DNA from: an uncultured Lachnospiraceae bacterium
GTDB taxonomy: Bacteria > Bacillota > Clostridia > Lachnospirales > Lachnospiraceae
Reading direction: 5' to 3'
Length of the DNA: 64,000 bases
Assembly (NCBI GenBank): GCA_945919075.1
Contig: CAMEIX010000009.1
Location: 49,958 to 113,957 of the forward strand
The number at the start of each line of letters is the position of its first letter. Position 1 is the first letter of the stretch. This document shows positions 8,873 through 18,513 of this stretch, piece after piece. Both the position numbers and the translations under genes were made by a program. The notes beneath the pieces were generated by a model. The model ran no database searches and was not told where the DNA came from. It worked only from the letters and a program-made list of their open reading frames with translations.

Positions 8873-10531
8873 ATGCCACTGATGGGAAGCTTATACATTG
8901 GTGCATCCGGCTTACAGACCGGACAGAATGCGCTCAATACAACAGCACACAATCTTACGAATATAGATACAAAAGGTTATACCAGACAACAGACTCTTCT
9001 TGGGTCCAGAAACTATTTAACCATTTCTAAAAACCCCGCCTCGGTTTCCAACCAACAGTATGGTCTCGGGGTTGATTTTTCCGCCGTCAGACAAGTTAGA
9101 GATTATTTCCTGGATAGGACATACCGCAAGGAATCCGGACGCAGTATGTTCTACGAAGTGTCCACGGAAGTCTTGGATGAAGTCGAAACCGTTTTAGGGG
9201 AACTGAACGGTGAAGATTTTCAGACTTCCCTGACAAATTTGTGGACAGCAGTGCAGGAACTCGCAAAGGATCCTTCAGGCTCTGTAACACAGGGTCTTTT
9301 AGTGCAGCGCGCATCTGAATTTATAGACAGAGCCGGTGCGGTATATAATGATTTGTCCACTTATCAGGACAGCCTGAACCTGCAGGTTAAGGATAAAGTG
9401 AACCAGATTAACAAATATGGGCAGCAGTTACTGAACCTTAACGAGCAGATTCGCAAGATAGAATCCGCTGAAATCGAACATGCAAATGATATAAGGGATG
9501 CCAGAAATCAGATTCTGGATGAACTGGGGAAACTTTGCAAAATCAGTTACAATGAGGATGCATTAGGCAATGTATCCGTTCAGATTGAAGGCAATGATTT
9601 TGTAAAAGGTGGTCATTGCTTTGAAATTGCTTTGCAGGAAGATGCAACTACCGGCTTTTACACCCCGTTCTGGCCCAATAACGCCGAATATACCATTATG
9701 GAAGACGGAAGCAAAGCTTACCGGATTGAAAATGCTCTGGTTTTTGATTTGGACCAGACGATTTCCTCCAATATGGATACAGATATCGGCGGCTTAAAGG
9801 CAACTTTGCTGGCCCGTGGTGATCATAGGGCGAATTATACCGACATTGAAAACGGATACGATCAGGTTTCCCAGTCCATTGTCATGAATATTATGGCGGA
9901 ATTTGATCAGTTGATTCACAATGTGACCACCAAAGTGAACGAAACACTTGCCGCAGTATACGATCCGGTAACCAAGTATATGTGTGACAGAAACGGTTCT
10001 CCGTTACAGCTTTTCCAGAAAATCACAACGGATGGCTGGACACAGGGAACAGATGCTATGGGAAATCCTACCTGGGAATATATGGAAGAAGATCCCTCAC
10101 AGGCCAGTACTTTATATACGCTTGGCAACCTGAAGGTGAATCCCCATCTTTTACAGGAGGCCACACTGTTACAATTCAAAAAAGCAGACGGTTCCGTGGA
10201 TTACGAAACCGCAACCAAATTGAAAGAAATATTTACGGAAGAAGAATATTGCCTTAATCCCAATGTACAGAAGAGGACCTGCTTCGTAGACTACTACTCC
10301 GATATGGTATCCCAGGTAGCCAATACCGGTGCCATATTCAAGAGTATTTACGAAAATCAGGATGCCACGGTGAACTCCACCTTCAGTGCGAGGGAACAGA
10401 TTGTAGGCGTTTCTTCCGATGAAGAATTATCCAATATGATTAAATTCCAGAATGCATACAATGCATCCAGCCGTTACATCAATGTCATCAGTGAACTGTT
10501 AGAACACATTATCACCACATTAGGAAGATAG
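8873..10531 (+). CDS. flgK: Flagellar hook-associated protein 1 (FlgK), copy 1
   Basis: A 552-residue protein. The N terminus has the flagellar rod/hook signature (GASGLQTGQNALNTTAHNLTN, then GYTRQQ). The C terminus ends with the FlgK/FlgE helix (EELSNMIKFQNAYNASSRYI). FlgK forms the first junction ring between hook and filament and is secreted by the flagellar type III system without a cleaved signal. The start ATG follows GAGGTGA. It is 15 nt from a second flgK, so the two are co-transcribed and probably arose by old duplication; the middle regions differ greatly. Confidence 0.93.
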   Translation: MPLMGSLYIGASGLQTGQNALNTTAHNLTNIDTKGYTRQQTLLGSRNYLTISKNPASVSNQQYGLGVDFSAVRQVRDYFLDRTYRKESGRSMFYEVSTEVLDEVETVLGELNGEDFQTSLTNLWTAVQELAKDPSGSVTQGLLVQRASEFIDRAGAVYNDLSTYQDSLNLQVKDKVNQINKYGQQLLNLNEQIRKIESAEIEHANDIRDARNQILDELGKLCKISYNEDALGNVSVQIEGNDFVKGGHCFEIALQEDATTGFYTPFWPNNAEYTIMEDGSKAYRIENALVFDLDQTISSNMDTDIGGLKATLLARGDHRANYTDIENGYDQVSQSIVMNIMAEFDQLIHNVTTKVNETLAAVYDPVTKYMCDRNGSPLQLFQKITTDGWTQGTDAMGNPTWEYMEEDPSQASTLYTLGNLKVNPHLLQEATLLQFKKADGSVDYETATKLKEIFTEEEYCLNPNVQKRTCFVDYYSDMVSQVANTGAIFKSIYENQDATVNSTFSAREQIVGVSSDEELSNMIKFQNAYNASSRYINVISELLEHIITTLGR

Positions 10532-10546
10532 AAAGGGGGAGTATAA

Positions 10547-12469
10547 ATGCCTTCACAGTTTTTTGGATTAAATATTGCATACAAAGGCCTTCTTGCAAGC
10601 AACGCCGCATTGAATACTACCTCGAATAATATTTCTAATGTGCAGACGGAAGGGTACAGCAGGCAGCAGGTAATACAGCAGGCCAGCGATCCCATCCGGG
10701 TATTTCAGACCTACGGGTGTGCCGGTGCCGGTGTGGAGACGCTGGCTATTGAAAGAATCCGCAACGAATTTTACGATACCAAGTACTGGACCAGCAACAC
10801 CAGCCTGGGACAGTATGAAATCAAAGATTATTACATGGATCAGTTGGAAACCTATTTCATGGATGACGGAGTGGCAACCGGTTTCAAAACCATTTTTGAC
10901 CAGTACTCCGTAACCGGTTTGCAGGCCGTTATGAAAGAAGCGAGCAGTACCACATCCAAGGCACAGTTTATTGGGTATGCAGGTAACCTTACCGATTATT
11001 TTAACGGACTTGCTACCAATCTGGAAAAGGTACAAAAGGATATTAACCAGGAAATCAAACTCAAAGTGGATGAAATCAATTCCCTTGCAAGCGAGATTGC
11101 TTCCCTGAACAAACAGATTAACGTGATTGAACTTTCCGGAAGCAAGGCAAACGAGCTTCGGGACAGAAGAACCCTTCTGTTAGACCAGCTTTCCAAGATT
11201 GTTAAGATTGAAACGCAGGAAATTCCCATCGTGGACGCCAATAATCCGGAGAGAGAAACAGGCGCTTATCGCTTCCTCGTCAGAATCGGGGGAGGACAGC
11301 TGCTTCTGGATACGGCAGAATGCAAACAGTTAGAGTGTGTGGCAAAACGCGATTATGAAAAGACCAACCAGACTGATATAGACGGACTATATGATGTGTA
11401 CTGGGTAAATGGAGAACAGTTCAATCTTCATGACAAAACCCTGGGCGGAACCCTGCAGGGCCTGATTGAACTTCGTGATGGTAATAACGGTGAAAATTTC
11501 AATGGCACCATTACCGGAATCGGACAGAAAACCATGAAAGACCCCGATGGAATAACCAGAACCCATGATACCGTCACCATCGAAGTGACAGATGACTATC
11601 TGAAGGATTTGAATAAATGTAATCTTTCCGATCAGGGTGGGATGATCACTCTCGGAAATCAGGAGTACTACTACGACTCCTGGTCCTATACCTGCAGTTA
11701 TTCCGCAACCGGGGAACCTGTTTACTCCTATACCTTCGTGCTTTCCAATGAAACCCTGAACGAACGCAAGGTAACCAATGACCGGTTGGGGATGCATGCC
11801 TCCATTGGAGAAAGCATTGCTTATCAGGGAATTCCCTACTATATGCAGCAGATGAATGAGTGGGTTCGAATCTTTGCCCAGAAGACCAACGATATCTTAA
11901 ATAGTGGGTATAACAAATATAATAATCCCGGAACCGACCTTTTTGCAGCCAAGATTCCGGCGGAAAAAGGACAGTATACCTTTGAGGAAGCCTATCGTTA
12001 CGACCACCAGACGGACGGAACCATGACAGTGGATGTGGACGACAGCAGTTACTATAAGATGACGGCAAAGAATTTTACGGTCTTTTCCGAACTTTTAGTG
12101 GATGCGGATCTTCTGGCAACCAAGGTAAAACAGACGGATGGTGTGGAACAGTATGATTTGCTGGAAAAGCTGCAAGGCATGATGAACGACAAAGAGCAGA
12201 TGAACTTCAGGGGTTGTAAGGCGGGTGACTTCTTACAATGTGTATTGTCGGATGTTGCACTAAACGCGAGCAATGCCAAGACCTTCACCACCAACTATTC
12301 CAATATCAGCAAATCCATTGACAACCAGCGTATGGCTATTTCCGGCGTGGACGAGGACGAGGAAGCAGTGAATCTGGTAAAATACCAGAACGGATACAAC
12401 CTGGCATCTAAGATGATACAGACTTTGACAGAGATTTATGACAGGCTGATTTTACAGACCGGCGTCTAA
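10547..12469 (+). CDS. flgK: Flagellar hook-associated protein 1 (FlgK), copy 2
   Basis: A 640-residue FlgK paralogue, with N-terminal LLASNAALNTTSNNISNVQT and GYSRQQ, and C-terminal DEEAVNLVKYQNGYNLASKMIQ. It is longer than copy 1 because of an enlarged central domain (~residues 230-420) containing TGIGQKTM- and TYSYTFVLS-type beta segments. The ribosome site AAAGGGGG lies upstream. Having two junction proteins suggests either a heterotypic ring or alternative junctions for the two filament types. Same transcript as flgM-flgL. Confidence 0.92.
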   Translation: MPSQFFGLNIAYKGLLASNAALNTTSNNISNVQTEGYSRQQVIQQASDPIRVFQTYGCAGAGVETLAIERIRNEFYDTKYWTSNTSLGQYEIKDYYMDQLETYFMDDGVATGFKTIFDQYSVTGLQAVMKEASSTTSKAQFIGYAGNLTDYFNGLATNLEKVQKDINQEIKLKVDEINSLASEIASLNKQINVIELSGSKANELRDRRTLLLDQLSKIVKIETQEIPIVDANNPERETGAYRFLVRIGGGQLLLDTAECKQLECVAKRDYEKTNQTDIDGLYDVYWVNGEQFNLHDKTLGGTLQGLIELRDGNNGENFNGTITGIGQKTMKDPDGITRTHDTVTIEVTDDYLKDLNKCNLSDQGGMITLGNQEYYYDSWSYTCSYSATGEPVYSYTFVLSNETLNERKVTNDRLGMHASIGESIAYQGIPYYMQQMNEWVRIFAQKTNDILNSGYNKYNNPGTDLFAAKIPAEKGQYTFEEAYRYDHQTDGTMTVDVDDSSYYKMTAKNFTVFSELLVDADLLATKVKQTDGVEQYDLLEKLQGMMNDKEQMNFRGCKAGDFLQCVLSDVALNASNAKTFTTNYSNISKSIDNQRMAISGVDEDEEAVNLVKYQNGYNLASKMIQTLTEIYDRLILQTGV

Positions 12470-12499
12470 TTCGTATTTTCAGTTAAGTGAGGTGTTTTT

Positions 12500-14077
12500 A
12501 TGAGAATTACCAATAAAATCATGCAGAATAACAATCTGAACAACATTAATAACAATAAGATTTTGCAGGATAAATTAAGTACCCAGATGTCTACCGAAAA
12601 GAAGGTCAATAAACCCTCCGACGACCCGGTGGTGGCAATCCGTGCATTACGCTTAAGAAGTAATGTAACCGAGGCTACCCAGTACTACAGTAAGAATATA
12701 CCCGATGCCAACAGCTGGCTGGAAATTACCGAAGGCGCCCTGAAAAATACCGCACAGGTGCTGACCAATATGATTGGACAGTGTACCAAGGGCGCCAACG
12801 GCGATCTGACAAGCGAGGACAGAGAGATTATCTTAGAGCAGTTAAAAGCCCTTCGTGACGAAGTCTATTCGACCGCCAATGTGGACTATGCAGGACGCTA
12901 TGTATTTGCGGGCTACAGAACGGATACCACCATCAGTTTTACGGCCAATCAGAAGTTAAAGTACTCTGTCACCGAACAGCTTTCGGGAAACGCAATGGAT
13001 GAAGTTACTTTTATTAAGACCACGGGTGCCGGTGGGGACCTGAAAGATATTAATTCCGCAAACTTTGAAACCATCAATGTTTCCGAGCAGGAAGTGGAAG
13101 CTGTCAAGGTGAACCGTATCCGCCTGGCATATGACCAGCTTGATGAGGGTACCATCCCCACTATATCCCACGTAACCGGAAAAGATGCAGACGGCAACAT
13201 TCAGACAGAAGAAGTGATTGCCGCTTCGGATATCACCATGGTACATTCCTATGATGTCCCCAGCGCATTTGAACAGGCTGCCGCAAATGATGATAAGGCA
13301 TATTTCATTCCGGAAACCGGTGAACTCATATTGGGCAAGAATGTCTATGCCAAATTAGCAGCTTACCAGGATGATATTTCCACCTCCGGAGTAAACGAAG
13401 GAGAAATCCGTATTACCTACGAAAAAACCAACTGGGAAAAAGGAGACTTACGTCCGGAACACTATTTTGCATGCACCACAACGGATGATGAGGGAACCGT
13501 CATCGATTACAATCAGGAATATCTGACCGGGAACAATATAGAAAAACAGGTAATCGAATATGATGTAGGATTCAACCAGACCATTCGTGTCAATACCACC
13601 GCGGACGAATGCTTTAAGCCGGGAATCGGCAGGGAAGTGGATGACCTTGTAAAAGCACTGGAGGAAGTGCAGGCTCTTGAGAAAACGGCAACGGATATCA
13701 AGACCATGATACAGAATGAAACGGATGAGACCAAGGCAGGCACCTTAAAGAGCCGTCTGGATGCCGTAAACAAAGCACTCACCCTATCCAAGGATAAAAT
13801 GCAGAAGATGTTTGAACACAGCATTACCGTGATGCAGAATTACCTCGGAGAAGATAATTTGTCCATTACCGCCTGTGGTACCAGAAGCTCCAAACTGGAA
13901 CTGATTGAAAACCGTATGCGGGATCAGAAGACTACTTACGAGACCTTAAAGTCCGAAAATGAGGACGTGGATATTACAGAAGCCGCAATCCATCTAAAAA
14001 GTGCCAATGTAACTTATCAGGCAGCTTTGATGGCAACCGGTAAAGTCATGCAAAACAGCTTATTGAACTACTTATAA
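12500..14077 (+). CDS. flgL: Flagellar hook-associated protein 3 (FlgL)
   Basis: A 525-residue protein with a flagellin-like N terminus (MRITNKIMQNNNLNNINNN, then KVNKPSDDPVVAIRALRLRS), diagnostic for FlgL. The C-terminal helix (VDITEAAIHLKSANVTYQAAL) pairs with it in the D0/D1 coiled coil. FlgL is the second junction protein, on which filament growth begins. It is longer than the ~300 residues of the enteric protein because of a central insertion, as is common in this family of bacteria. A GAGGTG ribosome site precedes the ATG; fliW follows after 22 nt. Confidence 0.92.
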   Translation: MRITNKIMQNNNLNNINNNKILQDKLSTQMSTEKKVNKPSDDPVVAIRALRLRSNVTEATQYYSKNIPDANSWLEITEGALKNTAQVLTNMIGQCTKGANGDLTSEDREIILEQLKALRDEVYSTANVDYAGRYVFAGYRTDTTISFTANQKLKYSVTEQLSGNAMDEVTFIKTTGAGGDLKDINSANFETINVSEQEVEAVKVNRIRLAYDQLDEGTIPTISHVTGKDADGNIQTEEVIAASDITMVHSYDVPSAFEQAAANDDKAYFIPETGELILGKNVYAKLAAYQDDISTSGVNEGEIRITYEKTNWEKGDLRPEHYFACTTTDDEGTVIDYNQEYLTGNNIEKQVIEYDVGFNQTIRVNTTADECFKPGIGREVDDLVKALEEVQALEKTATDIKTMIQNETDETKAGTLKSRLDAVNKALTLSKDKMQKMFEHSITVMQNYLGEDNLSITACGTRSSKLELIENRMRDQKTTYETLKSENEDVDITEAAIHLKSANVTYQAALMATGKVMQNSLLNYL

Positions 14078-14099
14078 AATGGGAAGGAAGGTATAAAAT

Positions 14100-14558
14100 A
14101 TGAAAGTAAATACAAGAATTTTTGGGGAAGTAGATATTGAAGAAGCAAAGTTGATCACCTTTGAGGGCGGTATCATCGGTTTCCCGGACATGAAGAAATT
14201 TGCCCTGATTTACGATTCCGAAAAGGGAGTCAATGCAGGTATCCGTTATCTGCAGTCCATGGATGAACCCACCTTTGCCATGCCGGTTATGGATCCCCTG
14301 TCTGTATGTGAGGATTATAATCCCGAGGTGGAAGATGAACTTCTTAAGAATCTGGGAAATCTGGATGGGGACAATCTTTTGGTCATGACAACCGTTACCG
14401 TACCCAAGGATATTAAAGAAATGAGTGTGAATCTGATGGGCCCCATTATCATTAATACGGACACACGAAAAGCATGCCAGGTAATCGTGGACGGGGATAA
14501 ATACCCCGTAAAATATCCTATTTATGATATCCTGCAGGCAAGAAAGGCAGGTGAATAA
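14100..14558 (+). CDS. fliW: Flagellar assembly factor FliW (CsrA antagonist)
   Basis: A 152-residue protein with the FliW signature (ITFEGGIIGFPDMKKFALI) and the conserved PDP-like strand (MPVMDPLSVCEDYNPEV). FliW binds newly made flagellin and, when free, binds CsrA and lifts its repression of flagellin translation. It ends 1 nt before csrA, so the two are translationally coupled. Their targets, the flagellin leaders at 18474 and 20843, are in this window, so the whole FliW-CsrA-flagellin circuit is visible. Confidence 0.93.
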   Translation: MKVNTRIFGEVDIEEAKLITFEGGIIGFPDMKKFALIYDSEKGVNAGIRYLQSMDEPTFAMPVMDPLSVCEDYNPEVEDELLKNLGNLDGDNLLVMTTVTVPKDIKEMSVNLMGPIIINTDTRKACQVIVDGDKYPVKYPIYDILQARKAGE

Positions 14559-14559
14559 T

Positions 14560-14778
14560 ATGTTAGCATTATCCAGAAAAAAAAGCGAAGCAATTATTAT
14601 CAACAACAACATAGAAATCACCATCTTAGAAATCAAAGGTGACCAGGTAAAGATCGGAATTTCCGCACCCAAGGAGGTCCCGGTATACCGGAAAGAAGTT
14701 TACGCACAGATTCAGGAATCCAACAAGGCAGCCGTAGATCTGGAAGGCTTGGATGCATTAAAGAATTTGTTGGGGTAA
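14560..14778 (+). CDS. csrA: Carbon storage regulator CsrA
   Basis: A 72-residue protein starting MLALSRKKSEAIIINN. I use the ATG at 14560, just after the fliW stop. CsrA is a small RNA-binding dimer that recognises GGA in hairpin loops and blocks ribosome binding. Conserved elements are present: the N-terminal LALSRKK strand, ITILEI, VKIGISAPKEVPVYRKEVY. The family is usually 60-75 residues. A terminator follows at 14801. Confidence 0.94.
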   Translation: MLALSRKKSEAIIINNNIEITILEIKGDQVKIGISAPKEVPVYRKEVYAQIQESNKAAVDLEGLDALKNLLG

Positions 14779-14800
14779 TACGGAAAATATGATACAATGA

Positions 14801-14842
14801 AACTGTCCTTTACACGAGAAGGTGTTCTGGACAGTTTTTTTA
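14801..14842 (+). terminator. Terminator after csrA
   Basis: AACTGTCC (14801-14808) pairs with GGACAGTT (14829-14836), with a small ACAC/GTGT inner helix, followed by a run of T. Confidence 0.8.
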
Positions 14843-14851
14843 TTTAATCTA

Positions 14852-14879
14852 TAAACTTTTTGACTGGGTTTTCCGATAA
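14852..14879 (+). promoter_or_regulatory. Sigma-28-type promoter for flaG-fliD-fliS
   Basis: TAAA (14852-14855), 17 nt, CCGATAA (14873-14879). It lies directly after the csrA terminator and 46 nt before the flaG start, so the second half of the cluster can be expressed independently. Confidence 0.65.
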
Positions 14880-14925
14880 AAGACATAGAAAACTATTGTT
14901 GACGATTCACACGGAGGTGATAGAA

Positions 14926-15360
14926 ATGGTTATTGAACCAATTGGAAGCATTATGACAGCACAGGCAAGTACTCAGCCGATCCAAAGACCGGTTAACCAG
15001 ACTGCGAAACCAGAATACACGGATGTATCTGCGCAGGAGACCATTAGACAGGCAGATCCTTCTGTCAATGTGGTAGAAAATGCCCAGAATAAAGGCGATC
15101 TGGCTAACATGATGAATAATGAGGAGAATGCCAAGCAGCCAAGCAACGAGCAGATTAGAAAGGCCGTTGAACAATTAAACAAAAAAATGGGACAGTCCGA
15201 GGCGGTATTCGGGTTCCATGAAGCAACAAACCGCGTAACCATCAAGATTATCGACAAAGATACCAAGGAAGTAATCAAAGAACTGCCTCCTGAAAAGACC
15301 CTGGACATGATTGCCAAGGTGTGGGAGATGGCAGGAATCCTGGTTGATGAGAAACGATAG
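14926..15360 (+). CDS. flaG: FlaG family protein
   Basis: 144 residues from the ATG at 14926 (MVIEPIGSIM), preceded by GGAGGTGA; earlier in-frame starts lack a ribosome site and would overlap the promoter. The C-terminal ~75 residues match FlaG (LNKKMGQSEAVFGFHEATN, VTIKIIDKDTKEVIKELPPEK). The N-terminal half is a disordered Gln/Thr/Pro-rich tail. FlaG is linked to filament length control, but its mechanism is poorly known. It sits 12 nt before fliD, its usual neighbour. Confidence 0.88.
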   Translation: MVIEPIGSIMTAQASTQPIQRPVNQTAKPEYTDVSAQETIRQADPSVNVVENAQNKGDLANMMNNEENAKQPSNEQIRKAVEQLNKKMGQSEAVFGFHEATNRVTIKIIDKDTKEVIKELPPEKTLDMIAKVWEMAGILVDEKR

Positions 15361-15372
15361 GAGGGCAGAAGT

Positions 15373-17502
15373 ATGGCAATGAGACTTACTGGCTTGATGT
15401 CCGGTATGGATACCGATTCCATTGTCCAGGAACTGGTAGCAGTCAGACAGAAAAAAGTAGATACTGTAAAGAAAGCGCAGACCAAGCTGGAATGGAAGCA
15501 GGACGCATGGAAAGATCTGAATAAGAAACTGAAGAACCTGCAGAGCAAGTACATATCCAATATGCGTTTTGCATCATCTTATGCAAAAAAGACCACCAAG
15601 GTTTCCAATAGCAGTGCAGTCAGCGTCATTACCGGAGAGAATGCGGTAAACGGTGTGCAGAGCATGACAGTGGAGAAATTGGCAAAAACTGCTTATCTGA
15701 CCGGTGGTAAACTGACTGAAGCAGGAGAAGGAAAGCAGTGGACGGCACTCTCCAAAATCAGCGACATTGCAGGTTCTGATTTTGCTGAGGGTAAGATTAA
15801 CATTACTACTGAATCCGGTTCCGTGGAGATTGCGGTAAACAGTGAAACCACTATTTCCGATTTCTTAAATAAGGCAAAAGAAGCAGGGCTAAATGCAAAT
15901 TTTGATGCAAATAACCAGCGCCTCTTTATCAGTGCAAAAGAATCCGGTGCAAAGTATAATTTCAGCATTACCGCATCCGATCAGGGTGGTATGTCTGCTT
16001 TATCCGCACTGGGCCTGCAGGTAGGCCTGGATAAGGACAGCGCGACACTTGCACAGTATCAGAAATTTGCAGATTATTATGTGGCTGGGGATGATGCAGC
16101 AACCCTTGCCAATATGCGCAGTCTGATTGATAAAGATGTCGAGGCCCAAAAGGACAGCTACTTAGAACAGTACAAGAGCGCCAAAAGTGCTATGGAAGCT
16201 GCACAGAAGAAGATAGAGGAAATCGGGGAGAAGTATAAAGACAGCTCTCTGGGAACCGTAGAGTTCTATGCAGAACAGTTAGAAGCAAAAAGCAAGGAGA
16301 TGGAAGAACTCAAGGAGAAAATCCAAAATGCCTCCGATGATGAGAAAGCCTCTCTTACCGAACAGCAAAAAGCACTTCAGGAAGAAATCGAAAAGTTAAA
16401 CAGCGAGAAAGCAGATGCAGTAAGTCTCGCAAGCGAACAAAAGAAGTTTGATGAGAATTCTGCAAAAGCAGACGAGATTGCTACCCATATCAATATTACC
16501 GAGTCTACAGACGCAGAAGGAAAGACGATATATGAAGCTACTGCCGGAGATGGTATCATTGCAGACACCGAGCAGGCTTATTTGGAACGTGCAAAATATG
16601 CAACTAAGGTTATGGAAGATTATAAGAAGGGGGTAAGTTTCAGTGGCAGTGCAACCAAGATTGACGGTCAGGATGCGCTTATTACATTAAACGATGCTGA
16701 ATTTACCAGTTCCTCCAATACCTTTGAAATCAACGGACTTACTTTGACTGCTCTTTCGGAAACCAAGGGTGAGGCAGTAACCATTACTACCCAGGACGAT
16801 ACCGATGGTATTTATGATATGATTAAGAACTTCCTTAAGGAGTACAATGAAGTCATCGGTGAGATGGATAAACTTTACAATGCAGCTTCCGCAAAAGGTT
16901 ATGAGCCTTTGACAGACGAAGAAAAGGATGCTATGTCCGAATCCGAAGCAGAGAAGTATGAACAGAAAATTAAGGATGCACTCCTTCGCAATGACAGCAA
17001 TGTATCCCAGATCAGCCAGGGTATCCGTTCCGTGATGATGGATGGTATCACCATTGGCGGAAAGACCATGTATCTGGCGGATTTTGGCATTGAGGCACTT
17101 GGCTACTTCGAAGCGGCTGATAATGAAAAGAATCTGCTTCATATAGCAGGCAATCCGGATGACGAATATACGTCAGGCAAAGCCGATAAACTGAAGAGCA
17201 TGATTGCAAGTGACAGCAGTACGGTAATCGATTTCTTTACGGCTTTATCCAAGAATCTTTATTCCAAGATGAGTTCCATGTCTTCTTCCATTGAAGGAAC
17301 CAGAAGTTACGGTAGTTTCTTTGATGATAAGAAGATGGCATCGGATTACAAGTCTTATAAGTCTAAGATTGCAGAACTGGAAGAAAAACTTGCAGATTAT
17401 GAGGATAAGTGGTACAAGAAGTTCAGCAAGATGGAATCTGCTATGGCGAAAATGCAGTCAAATACCAGTGCAGTAACAGCACTGATCGGAGGAGGATACT
17501 AA
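15373..17502 (+). CDS. fliD: Flagellar filament cap protein FliD
   Basis: A 709-residue protein with the FliD N terminus (LTGLMSGMDTDSIVQELVAVRQKKVD) and C-terminal cap domain (IDFFTALSKNLYSKMSSM, then a coiled coil). FliD caps the growing filament and directs flagellin folding. It is longer than average: residues ~253-372 form a Lys/Glu-rich coiled coil inserted in the middle of the protein. Ribosome site TAGGAGGG. It is followed after 1 nt by fliS, so coupled. Confidence 0.93.
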   Translation: MAMRLTGLMSGMDTDSIVQELVAVRQKKVDTVKKAQTKLEWKQDAWKDLNKKLKNLQSKYISNMRFASSYAKKTTKVSNSSAVSVITGENAVNGVQSMTVEKLAKTAYLTGGKLTEAGEGKQWTALSKISDIAGSDFAEGKINITTESGSVEIAVNSETTISDFLNKAKEAGLNANFDANNQRLFISAKESGAKYNFSITASDQGGMSALSALGLQVGLDKDSATLAQYQKFADYYVAGDDAATLANMRSLIDKDVEAQKDSYLEQYKSAKSAMEAAQKKIEEIGEKYKDSSLGTVEFYAEQLEAKSKEMEELKEKIQNASDDEKASLTEQQKALQEEIEKLNSEKADAVSLASEQKKFDENSAKADEIATHINITESTDAEGKTIYEATAGDGIIADTEQAYLERAKYATKVMEDYKKGVSFSGSATKIDGQDALITLNDAEFTSSSNTFEINGLTLTALSETKGEAVTITTQDDTDGIYDMIKNFLKEYNEVIGEMDKLYNAASAKGYEPLTDEEKDAMSESEAEKYEQKIKDALLRNDSNVSQISQGIRSVMMDGITIGGKTMYLADFGIEALGYFEAADNEKNLLHIAGNPDDEYTSGKADKLKSMIASDSSTVIDFFTALSKNLYSKMSSMSSSIEGTRSYGSFFDDKKMASDYKSYKSKIAELEEKLADYEDKWYKKFSKMESAMAKMQSNTSAVTALIGGGY

Positions 17503-17503
17503 T

Positions 17504-17887
17504 ATGGCATTACCCAATGCATATGCACAATACAATAACAGCAAGGTTCTGACAGCATCCCCGGCAGAGTTGGTGCTTATGCTTTATGAAGGCGCAATTA
17601 AATTCTGCAATATTGCCATTATGGCGCTGGAAAACAATGATATTCAGAAGGCTCATACGAATATCGTTAAGGTAGAGCGTATCATTGATCATTTTCGAAT
17701 GACTCTGGATATGAAGTATCCTGTGGCAGAGGATTTTGAACGAATCTACAAATATCTGTCTGAGAGGCTGGTACAGGCCAATATTAAGAAGGACAAAGAG
17801 ATTCTGGAAGAAGTCTGCGGACATTTACGGAGCGTCCGTGATACATGGAAAGAGGTTATGCGCATCAACGGACAGAAAGGTGTATAA
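17504..17887 (+). CDS. fliS: Flagellin chaperone FliS
   Basis: A 127-residue helical protein with the FliS signature (AYAQYNNSKVLTASPAELVLMLYEGAIKF split over residues 5-33). FliS caps the C-terminal helix of flagellin in the cytoplasm and brings it to the export gate. The start follows GGAGGAGG within the end of fliD. It ends at the base before the next ATG. Confidence 0.95.
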   Translation: MALPNAYAQYNNSKVLTASPAELVLMLYEGAIKFCNIAIMALENNDIQKAHTNIVKVERIIDHFRMTLDMKYPVAEDFERIYKYLSERLVQANIKKDKEILEEVCGHLRSVRDTWKEVMRINGQKGV

Positions 17888-18361
17888 ATGGAAAAGTATC
17901 TTCAGATTTTAGAAGAGAGCCTGATAAAGAAGGATGGTCTGCTAAATAAAATTTTGGCATGCAGCAAGAGGCAGGAAGAACTTCTGCGTGAGGAAAGACT
18001 TGATTTTGAACAGTTTGATGACCTGGTTAATGAGAAGGATGGCTATGTGGATGAACTGGTCAGACTGGATGAGGGCTTTGAAAACCTGTATGCCAATGTG
18101 AGTGCGGAACTGAATAAGAATCGTGCCCTTTATAAAAATGAGATTGGCAGAATGCAGAAGAGCATTGCCGGTATCACAGAAAAGAGTGTAGAGATTCAGG
18201 CATTGGAGGCAAGGAACAAGAGTGCATTGGAGAAATGTTTTAAGAAAGAACGCAGCAATTTAAGGACCGGAAGACAGAGCTCCGCGGCCGCCTATAACTA
18301 TTATAGGAACATGAGTTACGGTAATGTACCGGGGCCCAGCATCCTGGATGAAAAAAATTAG
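17888..18361 (+). CDS. FliT/FlgN-like flagellar chaperone
   Basis: A 157-residue, highly charged helical protein starting directly after the fliS stop. Its heptad-rich pattern (ILEESLIKKDGLLNKILACSK) and its place after fliS are those of FliT, the chaperone of FliD, or of a FlgN-like protein. The last ~40 residues are a Ser/Tyr-rich tail (YNYYRNMSYGN). Sequence conservation in this group is too low to separate FliT from FlgN by eye. Confidence 0.7.
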   Translation: MEKYLQILEESLIKKDGLLNKILACSKRQEELLREERLDFEQFDDLVNEKDGYVDELVRLDEGFENLYANVSAELNKNRALYKNEIGRMQKSIAGITEKSVEIQALEARNKSALEKCFKKERSNLRTGRQSSAAAYNYYRNMSYGNVPGPSILDEKN

Positions 18362-18381
18362 TAAATTTTTCAAAAAAGATG

Positions 18382-18408
18382 TAAAGTATTTCAGAAAGGC
18401 TCCGATAT
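18382..18408 (+). promoter_or_regulatory. Sigma-28 promoter of flagellin 1
   Basis: TAAA (18382-18385), 16 nt, CCGATAT (18402-18408): an exact match to the Firmicutes sigma-28 consensus. It gives a leader of roughly 100 nt. Confidence 0.88.
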
Positions 18409-18444
18409 ATATTACAAGTAAGATAACTTACTAATAAACCACTT

Positions 18445-18506
18445 AATCACCACAAGGTGATTAGACCCAACGAGTGGCAAGGATGCCACCGTAAAATTCA
18501 AGGAGG
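18445..18506 (+). promoter_or_regulatory. Flagellin 1 leader with two predicted CsrA binding sites
   Basis: Hairpin A: AATCACC/GGTGATT (18445-18462). Hairpin B: GTGGCA-AGGA-TGCCAC (18474-18489), placing AGGA in the loop within CAAGGATG, the core of the CsrA consensus. The Shine-Dalgarno CAAGGAGG (18499-18506) is the second GGA site. In Bacillus subtilis CsrA blocks flagellin translation through the same two-site arrangement; that it does so here is inference. Confidence 0.72.
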
Positions 18507-18513
18507 AAAAATT

